From Streptomyces sp. AM 4-1-1 (lineage in GTDB: Bacteria > Actinomycetota > Actinomycetes > Streptomycetales > Streptomycetaceae): a stretch of DNA of 64,000 nt. Where the stretch lies: contig NZ_CP119145.1 of assembly GCF_029167625.1 (NCBI RefSeq), forward strand, positions 6,820,001 through 6,884,000. The letters run 5' to 3'. The notes below the pieces were generated by a model, which saw nothing but the letters and a program-made list of their open reading frames with translations, had not been told where the DNA came from and searched no databases. This document shows, in pieces, positions 43,099-52,292 of the stretch (its first letter is position 1; each line of letters opens with the position of its first letter). The position numbers and the translations under genes were made by a program.

Positions 43099-44313
43099 AT
43101 GGAACTCGCACCTCTCGCCCCCCTGTACGAACGCCCGGGACCGTGGGCGACCGTCTACGTCGACACTTCCGTCGCGGACGAGGCCACCCTCGACCGCCGC
43201 GCGCTCCAGGCCCGTCAGATCGGCCGGGAACTCGCCGGGCAGGGCGCCGACGACGCCACCTGCCGCGCGGTCGAGGACACCGTCGGCTCGTACTCGTACG
43301 GGGAGGGCGCCGCCGGGCACGCGGTCTTCGCCACGCACGGCGAGGTGGTGCTCGACCCCGTCCTGAGCCTGCGCCCGCCCGCCGAGCTGTCCAGCACCTG
43401 GGCCGCGCTGCCGCACGTCGCACCGCTGCTGACGCTGGCCCCCGACGAGCCGGACTGTCTCGTCGCCCGCATCGACCGGACGGGCGCCGATCTCGAACTG
43501 CGCACCCCGGTCTCCAGCCGCTCCGCCGGGCAGGTGACCGGCAGGACCTGGCCGATGCACCGGACCGCGACCGCCGACTGGTCCGAACGGCACTTCCAGC
43601 TGAGCGTCGAGAACACCTGGGAGCAGAACGCCAGGACCATCGCGACGGCCATCGAGGAGTGCCGGACGGAGACCGGCGCCGGCCTGGTCGTCCTGGCCGG
43701 TGACACGAGGGAGCGCCGCTCCGTCCACGAGCATCTGCGGCACCTGCCCGCCGACGTGGTCGAGACCGATCACGGAGGCCGGGCCGCGGGCTCGGAGACC
43801 CACCTCCTCGACGAGGCGATCGAAGCGCACCGGCACGCGCTCACCCGCCGCCGGACCGCCGACGGGCTGGAACGCTTCCGGGCCGCCAGGAGCCGCGCGG
43901 GCGGCACGACCGACGCCGCCGAGGGGGTCCCCGCACTGATCGAAGCGGCCCGCGAGCACCGTATCGACACGCTCTACCTCAAGCCGGACGGGCCGGACGC
44001 CCACCGGGAGGTGTGGGCGGGGCCCGGCCCCGACCAGCTCGCCCTTCGTCGCACCGACGTCCGGTACCTCGGCGAGCCGGAACCCTTCGCCGTACGCGCC
44101 GACGACGCCCTGGTCCGTTCGGCGGCGATGGCCGGGGCGGACGTGATCCTCGTACGTCCCGATCTCGACCCGGCGACCGACGCGTCCCACGACCTCGACG
44201 CCCGGCCCGGCACGGCCGAGGAGGGCACGCACGTGCCCGAGGGCGGTCTGGGAGCCCTGCTGCGCGGACCCGAGGCGGGGGAGCACCCGCGGTACGAGGA
44301 GGGCACCGGATGA
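43099..44313 (+). CDS. Rv2629 / Vms1-like (bacterial eRF1-related) protein
   Basis: A 404-residue protein of the mycobacterial Rv2629 family. It starts LAPLYERPGPWATVYVD and has a central ENTWEQNARTIATAIEEC and a C-terminal L7Ae/eRF1-like part (LVRSAAMAGADVILV). The family is related to eukaryotic Vms1/ANKZF1 peptidyl-tRNA hydrolases and eRF1 and is linked to dormancy and ribosome rescue. A role in handling stalled ribosomes under stress is an inference; the ClpC-like unfoldase encoded next would fit. GGAGGA precedes ATG 43099. Confidence 0.78.
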   Translation: MELAPLAPLYERPGPWATVYVDTSVADEATLDRRALQARQIGRELAGQGADDATCRAVEDTVGSYSYGEGAAGHAVFATHGEVVLDPVLSLRPPAELSSTWAALPHVAPLLTLAPDEPDCLVARIDRTGADLELRTPVSSRSAGQVTGRTWPMHRTATADWSERHFQLSVENTWEQNARTIATAIEECRTETGAGLVVLAGDTRERRSVHEHLRHLPADVVETDHGGRAAGSETHLLDEAIEAHRHALTRRRTADGLERFRAARSRAGGTTDAAEGVPALIEAAREHRIDTLYLKPDGPDAHREVWAGPGPDQLALRRTDVRYLGEPEPFAVRADDALVRSAAMAGADVILVRPDLDPATDASHDLDARPGTAEEGTHVPEGGLGALLRGPEAGEHPRYEEGTG

Positions 44314-44456
44314 GATCCGGCGGCACCGGCGACCACCGAGCCCGGGGCCCGGACCGGCCCGGGGTGTGAGCCCGCACGGGCACCGGTGGCGCTGACACCG
44401 CGGTCTCCGGAAGCGAAGCGAGCCGCGACGCGGTCGCGGCAGCGGAACGGACACAG

Positions 44457-47054
44457 ATGAGCAGTGGACACATGGGTCCGGAGGGCTACGGCCCCGACCC
44501 CATCGGCGATTTCCTCTCCCGCTTCTTCGGCGGCGGTACGGGGCCTCCCGGCAGCGCGCGGCGCGGGCCCCGGCAGGCGGACACCGCCCGGCTGATGAGC
44601 GAACCCGCCCGCAAACTCGTCATGTCCGCGGCGTCCTATGCCGCGGAACACGGCAGCTCGGAGCTGGGCACCGCCCATCTTCTGCGGGCGGCGCTGACGG
44701 CGGAACCGACCCGCGCCATGCTGGCGGACGCGGGAGCGGACCCCGACGCGCTGGCCGCGGACATCGACCGCACCATCGGCACCGGGCCCCGCCGGACCGC
44801 GGTCGCCGTCACCCCGGCCGTCAAGAGGGCGCTGCTGGGGGCCCACGAGCTGGCGCTGGCCACCGGCTCGTCCTACATAGGCCCGGAACACGTGCTCGGG
44901 GCGCTCGCCGCCAATGCGGACTCGGCCGCCGGGCGGCTCCTCGACATGCTCCACCTCGCCTCGGCCGCCGCCCCGCAGGGGGCCCAGGGCCCGCAGGGCC
45001 CCACCACCGAACAGCGGCACGACACACCGACCCTCGACAAGTACGGCAGGGACCTCACCGACCTCGCCCGCAGCGGTCGCGTCGATCCCGTCATCGGCCG
45101 CGACGACGAGGTCGAGCAGATGATCGAGGTGCTTTCGCGCCGGGGAAAGAACAACCCCGTCCTCATCGGTGACGCGGGCGTCGGCAAGACCGCGATCGTC
45201 GAGGGGCTGGCGCAGCGCATCGCCGAGGGCGACGTGCCCGCCACCCTGCGGGACCGGCGGGTCGTCGCGCTCGACCTGTCCGGGGTCGTCGCGGGCACCC
45301 GCTACCGCGGTGACTTCGAGGAACGCCTCAACAGCGTCATCGAGGAGATCCGGGCGCACTCCGACTCCCTCATCGTCTTCATCGACGAGCTGCACACCGT
45401 CGTCGGAGCGGGAGGCGGCGGCGAGGGAGGGTCCCTGGAGGCGAGCAACATGCTGAAGCCCGCCCTGGCCCGCGGAGAGCTGCACGTCGTGGGCGCCACC
45501 ACACTGGAGGAGTACCGCCGCCACATCGAGAAGGACGCCGCACTCGCCCGCCGCTTCCAGCCGATCCTGGTCCCGGAACCCTCGGTCACGGACGCGGTCG
45601 AGATCCTGCGGGGTCTCCAGGACCGGTACGAGGCCCATCACCAGGTGCGGTACACCGACGAGGCGCTTCTCGCGGCGGTCGAACTCTCCGACCGCTACCT
45701 CACGGACCGCTTCCTCCCCGACAAGGCCATCGACCTCATCGACCAGGCCGGCGCACGGGTCCGGCTGCGCTCCCGCGCCAAGGGCACCGACGCCCGCGAA
45801 CTCGAACGCCAGGTCGAGCAGTTGACCAGGGACAAGGACCAGGCCGTCGCCTCGGAGCAGTACGAACAGGCCACCGAACTGCGCGACCGCATCGCCGAGC
45901 TGACCGCCCGGACGACGACGGACGACGGGCACCGCCCGAGCGACGGTCAGGTGGTCGAGGTGACGGCGGAGGACATCGCCGAGATCGTGTCGCGGCAGAC
46001 CGGCATACCGGTCAGCAGCCTGACCCAGGAGGAGAAGGACCGGCTGCTCGGACTCGCCGGCCATCTGCACGCCCGGGTCGTGGGCCAGGAGGACGCGGTG
46101 ACCGCCGTCGCCGACGCGGTCCTGCGGTCGCGCACCGGCCTCGCCGACCCGCACCGGCCGGTCGGCAGCTTCCTGTTCCTCGGACCGACCGGCGTCGGCA
46201 AGACCGAACTCGCCCGAGCACTCGCCGAGGCACTGTTCGGCAGCGAGGAGCGCATGGTGCGCCTCGACATGAGCGAGTACCAGGAACGGCACACCGTCAG
46301 CAGGCTGGTCGGCGCCCCGCCCGGATACGTGGGTCACGAGGACGCCGGACAGCTGACCGAGGCCGTCCGGCGCCACCCGTACTCCCTCGTGCTCCTGGAC
46401 GAGGTGGAGAAGGCGCACCCGGACGTCTTCAACATGCTCCTGCAAGTGCTCGACGACGGACGCCTCACCGACGCGCAGGGCCGCACCGTCGACTTCAGGA
46501 ACACCGTCGTGGTGATGACGAGCAACCTCGGCTCGGAGGCGGTCTCCGGAACCCGCGGCACCCTCGGCTTCAACGCTCCGGACGCGGAGAACGCCGGGGA
46601 GCAGGCCGCGCGGGAGCACGCGCTCCGTGCGCTGCGCGAACACTTCCGGCCGGAATTCCTGAACCGGCTGGACGAGATCATCGTCTTCCACCGGCTCACC
46701 GAGGACCAACTGCGCAGGATCACCGGTCTGTTGTTGGACGCGACCAGGCGCAGGCTGCACGCGCAGGACATCTCCGTCGAGTTCACGCCGGACGCGGTCG
46801 ACTGGATCACCCGCCGGGGCCACCAGCCGGAGTACGGCGCGCGCCCGCTGCGCCGCACCATCCAGCGCGATGTCGACAACACCCTCTCGCGGCTCCTGCT
46901 CGACGGGGCGCTGTCGCCGGGGGACCGGGTGAGCGTGGCGACGGAGAACGGCGAACTGTCGTTCCGTACCGAGACCCCGGCCACCGCCCCGGCCGAAGGC
47001 CGGGACGACGCGTCCGCCGCATCGCACCCGGACGAAGGAGGGAACGCGCCATGA
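44457..47054 (+). CDS. ClpC-like AAA+ unfoldase
   Basis: An 865-residue Hsp100 protein. A Gly-rich leader and Clp-N repeats (about 42-165) are followed by AAA-1 with Walker A GDAGVGKT (238-245), a short middle region with coiled coil and UVR-like [18 protein letters not shown], then AAA-2 with GPTGVGKT (576-583). The short middle domain indicates ClpC/ClpE type rather than ClpB. It unfolds proteins for degradation or remodelling. I do not clearly see the ClpP-binding tripeptide loop, so partnership with ClpP is unproven. It is a stress-type paralogue and not the housekeeping copy, judging by its neighbours. Confidence 0.88.
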   Translation: MSSGHMGPEGYGPDPIGDFLSRFFGGGTGPPGSARRGPRQADTARLMSEPARKLVMSAASYAAEHGSSELGTAHLLRAALTAEPTRAMLADAGADPDALAADIDRTIGTGPRRTAVAVTPAVKRALLGAHELALATGSSYIGPEHVLGALAANADSAAGRLLDMLHLASAAAPQGAQGPQGPTTEQRHDTPTLDKYGRDLTDLARSGRVDPVIGRDDEVEQMIEVLSRRGKNNPVLIGDAGVGKTAIVEGLAQRIAEGDVPATLRDRRVVALDLSGVVAGTRYRGDFEERLNSVIEEIRAHSDSLIVFIDELHTVVGAGGGGEGGSLEASNMLKPALARGELHVVGATTLEEYRRHIEKDAALARRFQPILVPEPSVTDAVEILRGLQDRYEAHHQVRYTDEALLAAVELSDRYLTDRFLPDKAIDLIDQAGARVRLRSRAKGTDARELERQVEQLTRDKDQAVASEQYEQATELRDRIAELTARTTTDDGHRPSDGQVVEVTAEDIAEIVSRQTGIPVSSLTQEEKDRLLGLAGHLHARVVGQEDAVTAVADAVLRSRTGLADPHRPVGSFLFLGPTGVGKTELARALAEALFGSEERMVRLDMSEYQERHTVSRLVGAPPGYVGHEDAGQLTEAVRRHPYSLVLLDEVEKAHPDVFNMLLQVLDDGRLTDAQGRTVDFRNTVVVMTSNLGSEAVSGTRGTLGFNAPDAENAGEQAAREHALRALREHFRPEFLNRLDEIIVFHRLTEDQLRRITGLLLDATRRRLHAQDISVEFTPDAVDWITRRGHQPEYGARPLRRTIQRDVDNTLSRLLLDGALSPGDRVSVATENGELSFRTETPATAPAEGRDDASAASHPDEGGNAP

Positions 47055-47168
47055 CCGACCCGCCCTGAACCCCGTCCCACAACCAGGTACCCATGGCCTC
47101 CGCGCCCCCTCTCCCACGAACCGGCCGCGGTGGCCCGCCCGACGACAGCGGACCAGGAGGTGCTCCCG

Positions 47169-47576
47169 ATGGAGCGAGGAAGCAACCCGGTGAGCGCGCG
47201 CAAGGACGACGAGATGAAGCACGAACTGCGGGGATACCTGCGGTCCGGGCAGTCGACCCACACGGAGGAGGACCACGACCCCGAACCGCCCGCCGACGAC
47301 GACGTGCGGGTCGACCCCGGCGGGCCCGTACCGCCCCCCGGCGAGGAGGGTGACCGGGTGCGGGCGGAGGCCGGGGCCGGAACGCTGCGGACCGAGCTGG
47401 CCCGTCACCTCACCCGCCGGACGTTCCCCGCCGACAAGGCGTCCCTGCTGGCCGCCCTGGAGGAGGAGCACGCCCCGGACGAGCTGATCGCGGCCGTCCG
47501 GGAACTGCCCGCGGACGACCGGTACGCCAACGCCGGGGAGATCGTCAGGGCGCTCGGACACCGCCCCGCCCCCTGA
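47169..47576 (+). CDS. DUF2795-like small protein
   Basis: A 135-residue acidic, Pro-rich protein. The C-terminal 60 residues (LARHLTRRTFPADKASLLAALEEEHAPDELIAAVRELPADDRYANAGEIVRALG in segments) have the helical pattern of DUF2795, seen in actinobacterial stress proteins. ATG 47169 has AGGAGG upstream. It lies downstream of the ClpC-like gene on the same strand and may be co-induced. Function unknown. Confidence 0.65.
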   Translation: MERGSNPVSARKDDEMKHELRGYLRSGQSTHTEEDHDPEPPADDDVRVDPGGPVPPPGEEGDRVRAEAGAGTLRTELARHLTRRTFPADKASLLAALEEEHAPDELIAAVRELPADDRYANAGEIVRALGHRPAP

Positions 47577-47866
47577 GCCCGGACCCCGCCCGAACCGGCG
47601 CTCAGATCTTCCTACGACGGAGGCATAGGGGTGATTTTGGCCATCAGCTGTGCGTGGTGGCCGAAATCCGTGTTTCGCCGTGGGTTCGAGGTCACGTACC
47701 TTCCGTGATGAGCGCTGTTCAGGACCGGTCCGGCGGGACCTGTCCACGGCACTCAGTACATCCGCTGTACGGAAGCCGGCTCCGGCCGGACGGCCGTGCG
47801 GCCTACAGATTTCGCACGACGCGCACCCTCGGGTGAGCCCGGGCGCACCCGAGTAGGAGAGAACAA
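47577..47866 (+). promoter_or_regulatory. Long upstream region of the cold-shock gene with an inverted repeat
   Basis: It contains GATTTTGGCCA (47633-47643) and TGGCCGAAATC (47658-47668), an 11-base inverted repeat with one mismatch. This could end the preceding transcript or be a structured element in the cold-shock 5' leader. The segment is less G+C-rich than its surroundings. No gene is seen. Confidence 0.4.
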
Positions 47867-48070
47867 ATGGCCAGTGGCACCGTGAAGTGGTTCAACTCGG
47901 AGAAGGGTTTCGGGTTCATCGAGCAGGACGGCGGCGGCCCCGACGTCTTCGCCCACTACAGCAACATCAACGCCCAGGGCTTCCGTGAGCTCCAGGAGGG
48001 CCAGAAGGTCAACTTCGACGTCACCCAGGGCCAGAAGGGCCCCCAGGCGGAGAACATCACCCCCGCCTGA
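47867..48070 (+). CDS. Cold-shock protein (CspA family)
   Basis: A complete 67-residue cold-shock domain with RNP1 KGFGFI and RNP2 VFAHY (the usual VFVHY). It begins [17 protein letters not shown]. It binds single-stranded RNA/DNA and acts as an RNA chaperone or antiterminator in the cytoplasm. ATG 47867 follows GTAGGAGAG. A strong hairpin follows the stop. Confidence 0.95.
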   Translation: MASGTVKWFNSEKGFGFIEQDGGGPDVFAHYSNINAQGFRELQEGQKVNFDVTQGQKGPQAENITPA

Positions 48071-48082
48071 CTTCGTCGCCGC

Positions 48083-48118
48083 AGGACGCCCCACGCCGGA
48101 CCCGGCGCGGGGCGTCCT
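48083..48118 (+). terminator. Terminator of the cold-shock gene
   Basis: A 17-bp stem with one mismatch (48083-48099 with 48102-48118), 12 bases after the stop. Confidence 0.75.
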
Positions 48119-48319
48119 CGCGTTCCGGGGCCGGTTCCCTCCGGACGAGCGCCGTCGGCCCGGGGGGGGGCGGGCGCGCGCCCACCCGGGCCGACGCGGA
48201 CGGCGCCCCGCGGCCCGGGACGCCCGCGCGGGTCGCGGTGGTGTCCCGCTCCGGATGCGGGGGAGGGCTGTACGGGTGACGGTGGAGAGGAGAAAACGAC
48301 CTCTTCCCCCTGGAGAATC

Positions 48320-48565
48320 ATGATCGTCAAGAAACTGCACGAAAAGGGCCTGAAGTCCGAGCACGCCTACTGCGCCGCGTTCGTGTCCATCGGCCTGTCC
48401 GTGTGCTCGTGGGCGGGCTCCCTGAAGGCCGAGGGGCGGGGTATGGACCGCGCCGACCGCTGGGGGATATTCGTGGGCGAGTGGGCGCCGACCTTCTTCG
48501 GTCTCGGCCTCGCGCTCGCGGGCTACGAGCGCGAACACCACCACCTGCACGCCGTCGAACACTGA
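48320..48565 (+). CDS. Small membrane protein (81 residues)
   Basis: Two hydrophobic segments (AAFVSIGLSVCSWAGSL and IFVGEWAPTFFGLGLAL) with short charged ends and a His-rich tail (EREHHHLHAVEH). GGAGAATC precedes ATG 48320. Such proteins are common in streptomycetes and of unknown function. It is followed by a bidirectional terminator. Confidence 0.7.
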   Translation: MIVKKLHEKGLKSEHAYCAAFVSIGLSVCSWAGSLKAEGRGMDRADRWGIFVGEWAPTFFGLGLALAGYEREHHHLHAVEH

Positions 48566-48652
48566 CGCCCTCGGAACGGGTGGCTCCTGCCCGGAGCGGG
48601 CGGGGGCCGCTGGCATGTACGGCCCCCGAAGGTCTCCGCGAGGGCATACGGA

Positions 48653-48682
48653 TGTGGCCCCCGGGAAGACCCGGGGGCCACA
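48653..48682. terminator. Bidirectional terminator
   Basis: A perfect 13-bp stem (48653-48665 with 48670-48682) with AAGA loop, between convergent genes. Confidence 0.8.
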
Positions 48683-48758
48683 CTGTGAGATGCCCGTCCT
48701 GCGCCTCCTCCGGAACGGCTCAGCGCCGCGCCGGGGGAGACGTCACGTCACACGCTGA

Positions 48759-49046
48759 TCAGGAACGCGTGAAGGTGGTGCCGTCGAAGGCACCGGCCTG
48801 CCCGGCGCCACGCGCCGAGTCGAGGTAGAAGACGTTGCCGTCGTGGTCGGTGCCGGAGGCCCGGACGACGGAGAACCCGCCGAGCGCCCCGGCGCCCTTC
48901 AGCGCGCTGTAGTACCCCGGGCCGGAGGCGTGGTGCTCCGACTGCCGGTTGTCGTGGCCGGGGTCGGCGGCGGCGACGCCGGCGCCGCCCAGGGCGATCG
49001 GGGCGACGATCGCGACGAGTGCCAGAGCCTTGGCGAACTTACGCAT
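48759..49046 (-). CDS. Small secreted protein (95 residues)
   Basis: MRKFAKALALVAIVAPIALG and a following AGVAAADP form a Sec signal peptide with cleavage probably after AAA (about residue 27). The mature part is about 68 residues, His/Gly-rich, with no Cys. GAAAGG precedes ATG 49046. No family recognised; it may be a cell-surface or chaplin-like accessory protein, but it lacks the chaplin pattern. Confidence 0.7.
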   Translation of the reverse strand: MRKFAKALALVAIVAPIALGGAGVAAADPGHDNRQSEHHASGPGYYSALKGAGALGGFSVVRASGTDHDGNVFYLDSARGAGQAGAFDGTTFTRS

Positions 49047-49268
49047 GGAATGCCTTTCTTCACTGAGTGGACGGTCGGAGTGAGAACGGCGCTTTCCGAA
49101 CAGGACCAGCGGTTTCGCACCAACGACCACGCATCACGTTGCCGTGATCGCGGCGCCTGGCGCGTGTGCCACTCTCGGCAGGACCGAAATCAAGGCCCGT
49201 GTGCACCCGAATCGCCTAATGCCCCTCCGGTGTTCCCGGTGCGCCACCCCGCCCGGACCCGCACGCGC
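49047..49268. other. Intergenic region upstream of the small secreted protein
   Basis: Together with the terminator at 49269-49304 this makes a gap of about 300 bases with no gene. It should contain the promoter of the small secreted protein gene; I see no other signal. Confidence 0.5.
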
Positions 49269-49304
49269 GCGAGGGCGCCCCGCTCATCAGCGGGACGCCC
49301 TCGC
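49269..49304 (-). terminator. Terminator of the protease gene
   Basis: A 15-bp stem with one mismatch (49269-49283 with 49290-49304) beginning about 50 bases downstream of the trypsin-like protease stop. Confidence 0.65.
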
Positions 49305-49353
49305 CCTGACACCTCTTCACCGCACCTCGGCCGTGCGGGTGGGAGCGGACCGG

Positions 49354-50067
49354 TCAGACTCCCGCGATGGACCGTATCCAGGAGCGGTACGCGGTCACGT
49401 TCGTGTACGCGGTGGTGGTCTGCCGGTCGCTGGTGGAGGCGACGCCGACCTGCACGCCGTTCGCGGTCATCGGGCCGCCGGAGTCGCCGCCGGCGGTGAT
49501 GCCGTCACCGCGGCGGGCGCAGATCGCCGAGCCGTTGTACGCGTCGCTGCATCCACTGGTCACGGTCACGTTCGCCACCTTCAGGTAGCGGGACTGGCAG
49601 TTGATCTCCGAACCGCACTGGGAGGTCGCGCCCCAGCCCCAGACCTGTACGGACTGACCCACGAACACGGTGCCGGGCTGGCCGAGCTGTGAGTAGGTCG
49701 CCGTGACGGAGCGGTCGAGACGGACCAGCGCCAGGTCGGCGGCCGAGCTCGTGTAGACCTGGGTGCCGTTGGCCACGGTGCCGCCGCTGCTCTGGTCGAG
49801 GCTGCCGATACGGAACGACAGCCCACCGCCGCTGACGCAGTGCTTGGCGGTGAGTATCCAGGTCGGGGCGATGATCGTCGACGTACAGGTCTGCTGGCCG
49901 TTGGAGAAGAGCCGGGCGGCCCAGGGGGCGTTGCTCGCCGTTCCGCCGCCGATGATGGGGTTGACCACACCGCTGGGGGCGCTGGTGTGGGCCGAGGCCG
50001 TGGGGGCGAGTGCGAGCGCGGAGAGCAACACGGCTATGAGCGCGGGAAGCAGTCTGGTGGGTCGCAA
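49354..50067 (-). CDS. Secreted trypsin-like serine protease
   Basis: A 237-residue S1 chymotrypsin-fold protease. Signal peptide to about residue 26, a short propeptide, then IIGG (38-41), the processed N-terminus. Catalytic triad: His in TAKHC (H76), Asp in ADLALV (D111) and Ser in GDSGGP (S196); disulphide Cys are in place. The Asp at GDGITAGGDSGG points to trypsin-like cleavage. The start is TTG 50067 (GAGGAA upstream); the ATG nearby is in another frame. It is extracellular, probably for protein scavenging during development. Confidence 0.9.
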   Translation of the reverse strand: MRPTRLLPALIAVLLSALALAPTASAHTSAPSGVVNPIIGGGTASNAPWAARLFSNGQQTCTSTIIAPTWILTAKHCVSGGGLSFRIGSLDQSSGGTVANGTQVYTSSAADLALVRLDRSVTATYSQLGQPGTVFVGQSVQVWGWGATSQCGSEINCQSRYLKVANVTVTSGCSDAYNGSAICARRGDGITAGGDSGGPMTANGVQVGVASTSDRQTTTAYTNVTAYRSWIRSIAGV

Positions 50068-50305
50068 GGTTCCTCATTTCCGAAGACACACGCTGGGCGG
50101 CGCGCGATGGGGGTCTCGGACACCAACATGGCCGGATACCGGACGCCGGGGAACTAGCGATTGGCCATAACACACGGCTATGCGGTGGCGTCGAGCCACC
50201 TTCGGACGACACTTTTCGGCCAGGTGGTCCGCCCGCGATCACGCCTGCCGGGAGTCCTTCCGGGGTCTGCGAGGGACATGGCACGGGCGGACGGACCGGG
50301 CGTCG

Positions 50306-50833
50306 TCACCGGTTCAGCGAGATCCGCGCCCATACGGCCTTTCCGCTCCGCCCCGCGGGCTTCCAGCCCCAGTCCTCGCTGAGCGCCTGGACGATGGGCA
50401 GACCGCGGTGCCGCTCGGCGAGCGGGGCGGGCATGGTGAGTCGCGGCCGGCGCCGGCTCGGGTCGTAGACGACGCAGAGCAGCGTACGGGGGCGACGCGT
50501 GAGGGCCAGCCAGATCGAGGGGTCGAGGCTGTCGGGCAGCGGGGTGCGCCGCCGGCCGTGGCACACGGCGTTGGCGACGAGTTCGGAGACGATCTGGACC
50601 GTGTCCTCGCGCACCGGATCGAGGTGCCAACGGCTGAGTACGTCCGAGGTGAACCGCCTGGTCTCCCCGAGGCAGGCGACGCTGGCGGGGATGCGGTGGG
50701 CCGCGAACGGCGGTGCGCCGAGACTGAGATGGGGCGTGAGGTCGGCCGGATTGCCGTCCCGGGGCCGGGGGAGCGCGGGGGTTTCTCCCGGCGTGTTCTG
50801 CCTCTGGCGGTGCTGTCGGTGTGTCGCAGACAT
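50306..50833 (-). CDS. ATP-binding anti-sigma-like regulator (HATPase_c)
   Basis: A 175-residue protein with a GHKL ATPase core: DTVQIVSELVANAVCHG (N-box with Asn) and GLPIVQALSEDWGW (G-box). Streptomycetes have many such RsbW/SpoIIAB-like proteins, often next to DUF397 and XRE genes, as here. GGGGAG before ATG 50833. It probably acts with the divergent DUF397/XRE pair as a WhiJ-type regulatory system. Confidence 0.82.
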   Translation of the reverse strand: MSATHRQHRQRQNTPGETPALPRPRDGNPADLTPHLSLGAPPFAAHRIPASVACLGETRRFTSDVLSRWHLDPVREDTVQIVSELVANAVCHGRRRTPLPDSLDPSIWLALTRRPRTLLCVVYDPSRRRPRLTMPAPLAERHRGLPIVQALSEDWGWKPAGRSGKAVWARISLNR

Positions 50834-51018
50834 CTTCGTCTCCCCGTCATGAGCCCGTGCGGGCGGCGCCCACCACATTTTGTCCGCAACCTGAGGCGTG
50901 GGGACTCGTTCCTGCAAGTGCGGCTGAAATTTCAGCCGCCCCTGAATCGCACACCGGTTCCGCGCGGCGGAGTGGGCGGTTTTGGGGCCGTGGTGGACGT
51001 GGAACGGAGAAACCCGTG

Positions 51019-51249
51019 ATGTCGCAGGTGAACGGTGCGAGCGCCGACTCGATCGAGGGTGTTGTGTGGCGCAAGAGTGCGCGGAGCAACGCCGCGGGGA
51101 ACTGTGTGGAGGTCGCCCTTTTGGCGGACGGAGGAATTGCGGTACGAAACTCACGCTTCCCCTCGGGGCCCGCGCTGATCTACACCCGGGCGGAGGCGAC
51201 GGCTTTCATCCTCGGCGCGAAGGACGGTGATTTCGACTTCGCCCTGTAG
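51019..51249 (+). CDS. DUF397 protein
   Basis: A 76-residue protein with the DUF397 pattern VVWRKSARSNAAGNCVEVAL, VRNSRFP and AFILGAKDGDFD. These small acidic proteins partner XRE/DUF5753 regulators of the WhiJ family and are thought to counteract the regulator. GTG 51016 and ATG 51019 are both possible (GGAG upstream). Confidence 0.85.
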   Translation: MSQVNGASADSIEGVVWRKSARSNAAGNCVEVALLADGGIAVRNSRFPSGPALIYTRAEATAFILGAKDGDFDFAL

Positions 51250-51338
51250 ACGCACAGTCAGGTTCTGGCTATTGCGTGCCCGCTGCGCAGCTCACTGCCA
51301 TACTGACGCCTCGACCACTGCGTAGGGGAGGTTTCGGC

Positions 51339-52271
51339 ATGGCTGCCCAACACACTGGTGTGCCCTCCATACGGGGGTTCCAGCGGCGTCCGCATCTGGG
51401 AGCCGCCGCACACCGCCGGGCGCTGGGCGAGTACATGAGGCGGTGCCGCGGTAGCCGGAACCTGACCGGCAAGGACGTCGCCCGGCGTATCGGCACGTCC
51501 CCGTCGACGGTCAGCCGCATGGAGAGCGGCGAGCGCACCGACAACCCGGTCCGCAACGTCGCGAAACTCCTTTCCGCCTGTCGGATCACCGACGACCGGG
51601 AACTCTCCCACGCCCTGTCGATCGCGGAGGAGGGGGAGCGCCCCGAGGTGTGGGCGCCGTACGCGGACTATGTCGCGAAGTGGGTGCAGCCGCTGCTCGC
51701 CCTGGAGCCGGCCGCCCGGCGCATCCTGTCGTACGAACCACAGCTGGTACCGGGCTGGCTCCAGACCGAGGAGTACGCCCAACTCGTCATTCGCGCCGGA
51801 TTCCCGGACGCCCCGCGCCACGAAATCGAGGCGCGGGCCAAGGCACGGGTCGGCAGGCTCCACATGGTCGGCCGCGCTCAGGACCCGCCCGCGCTCGTCG
51901 TCATCATGGACGAGGACGTGCTGCGGCGGCCCGCGGGCAGTCCCGGAGTGATGTACCGGCAGATCGAGCATCTGATCCAGGTGCTCAAGGGCGAGCTGCG
52001 ACACCGCGTCAAGCTGCAGATCGCGCCGCTGGCGATGGGAATGACCGGTGCGGTGGGGCATCCGATCGTCCATCTGCGCTTCGCCGACGATCTTCTGTCC
52101 GACTTCGTCTACCTGGAACAGAGCGAGAGCGCCTGGTGCATCGAGGGCGCGGGGGAAGCGGAGCGGTACCAGTCCCGGCTCTTCCGGCTCTGCGGCATGG
52201 CCGTCCCGGCGGACCGGACGCTGACGCTGCTGGAGGACAAGCTGGCCGAACTGGCCCGCAACCGCTACTGA
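51339..52271 (+). CDS. XRE-family regulator with DUF5753 (WhiJ-like)
   Basis: A 310-residue protein. HTH region residues about 28-85 (KDVARRIGTSPSTVSRMESG), followed by the DUF5753 domain with YEPQLVPGWLQTEEYA and the C-terminal VYLEQSESAW block. WhiJ-type proteins control aerial growth and antibiotic production in Streptomyces. It follows DUF397 by 89 bases. GGGAGG precedes ATG 51339. Confidence 0.88.
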   Translation: MAAQHTGVPSIRGFQRRPHLGAAAHRRALGEYMRRCRGSRNLTGKDVARRIGTSPSTVSRMESGERTDNPVRNVAKLLSACRITDDRELSHALSIAEEGERPEVWAPYADYVAKWVQPLLALEPAARRILSYEPQLVPGWLQTEEYAQLVIRAGFPDAPRHEIEARAKARVGRLHMVGRAQDPPALVVIMDEDVLRRPAGSPGVMYRQIEHLIQVLKGELRHRVKLQIAPLAMGMTGAVGHPIVHLRFADDLLSDFVYLEQSESAWCIEGAGEAERYQSRLFRLCGMAVPADRTLTLLEDKLAELARNRY

Positions 52272-52292
52272 CCCGCGACGGCGGCCCTGCTG

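Noticed and set aside
43974..47747. A 1257-codon open frame on the minus strand
   Set aside because: It is antisense to the ClpC-like gene and its neighbours, rich in Arg, Gly and Asp without motifs; long shadow frames are common in high-G+C DNA.
49505..50284. ATG-starting frame over the trypsin-like protease
   Set aside because: It is in a different frame and gives no signal peptide; the TTG start at 50067 gives a proper secreted protease.
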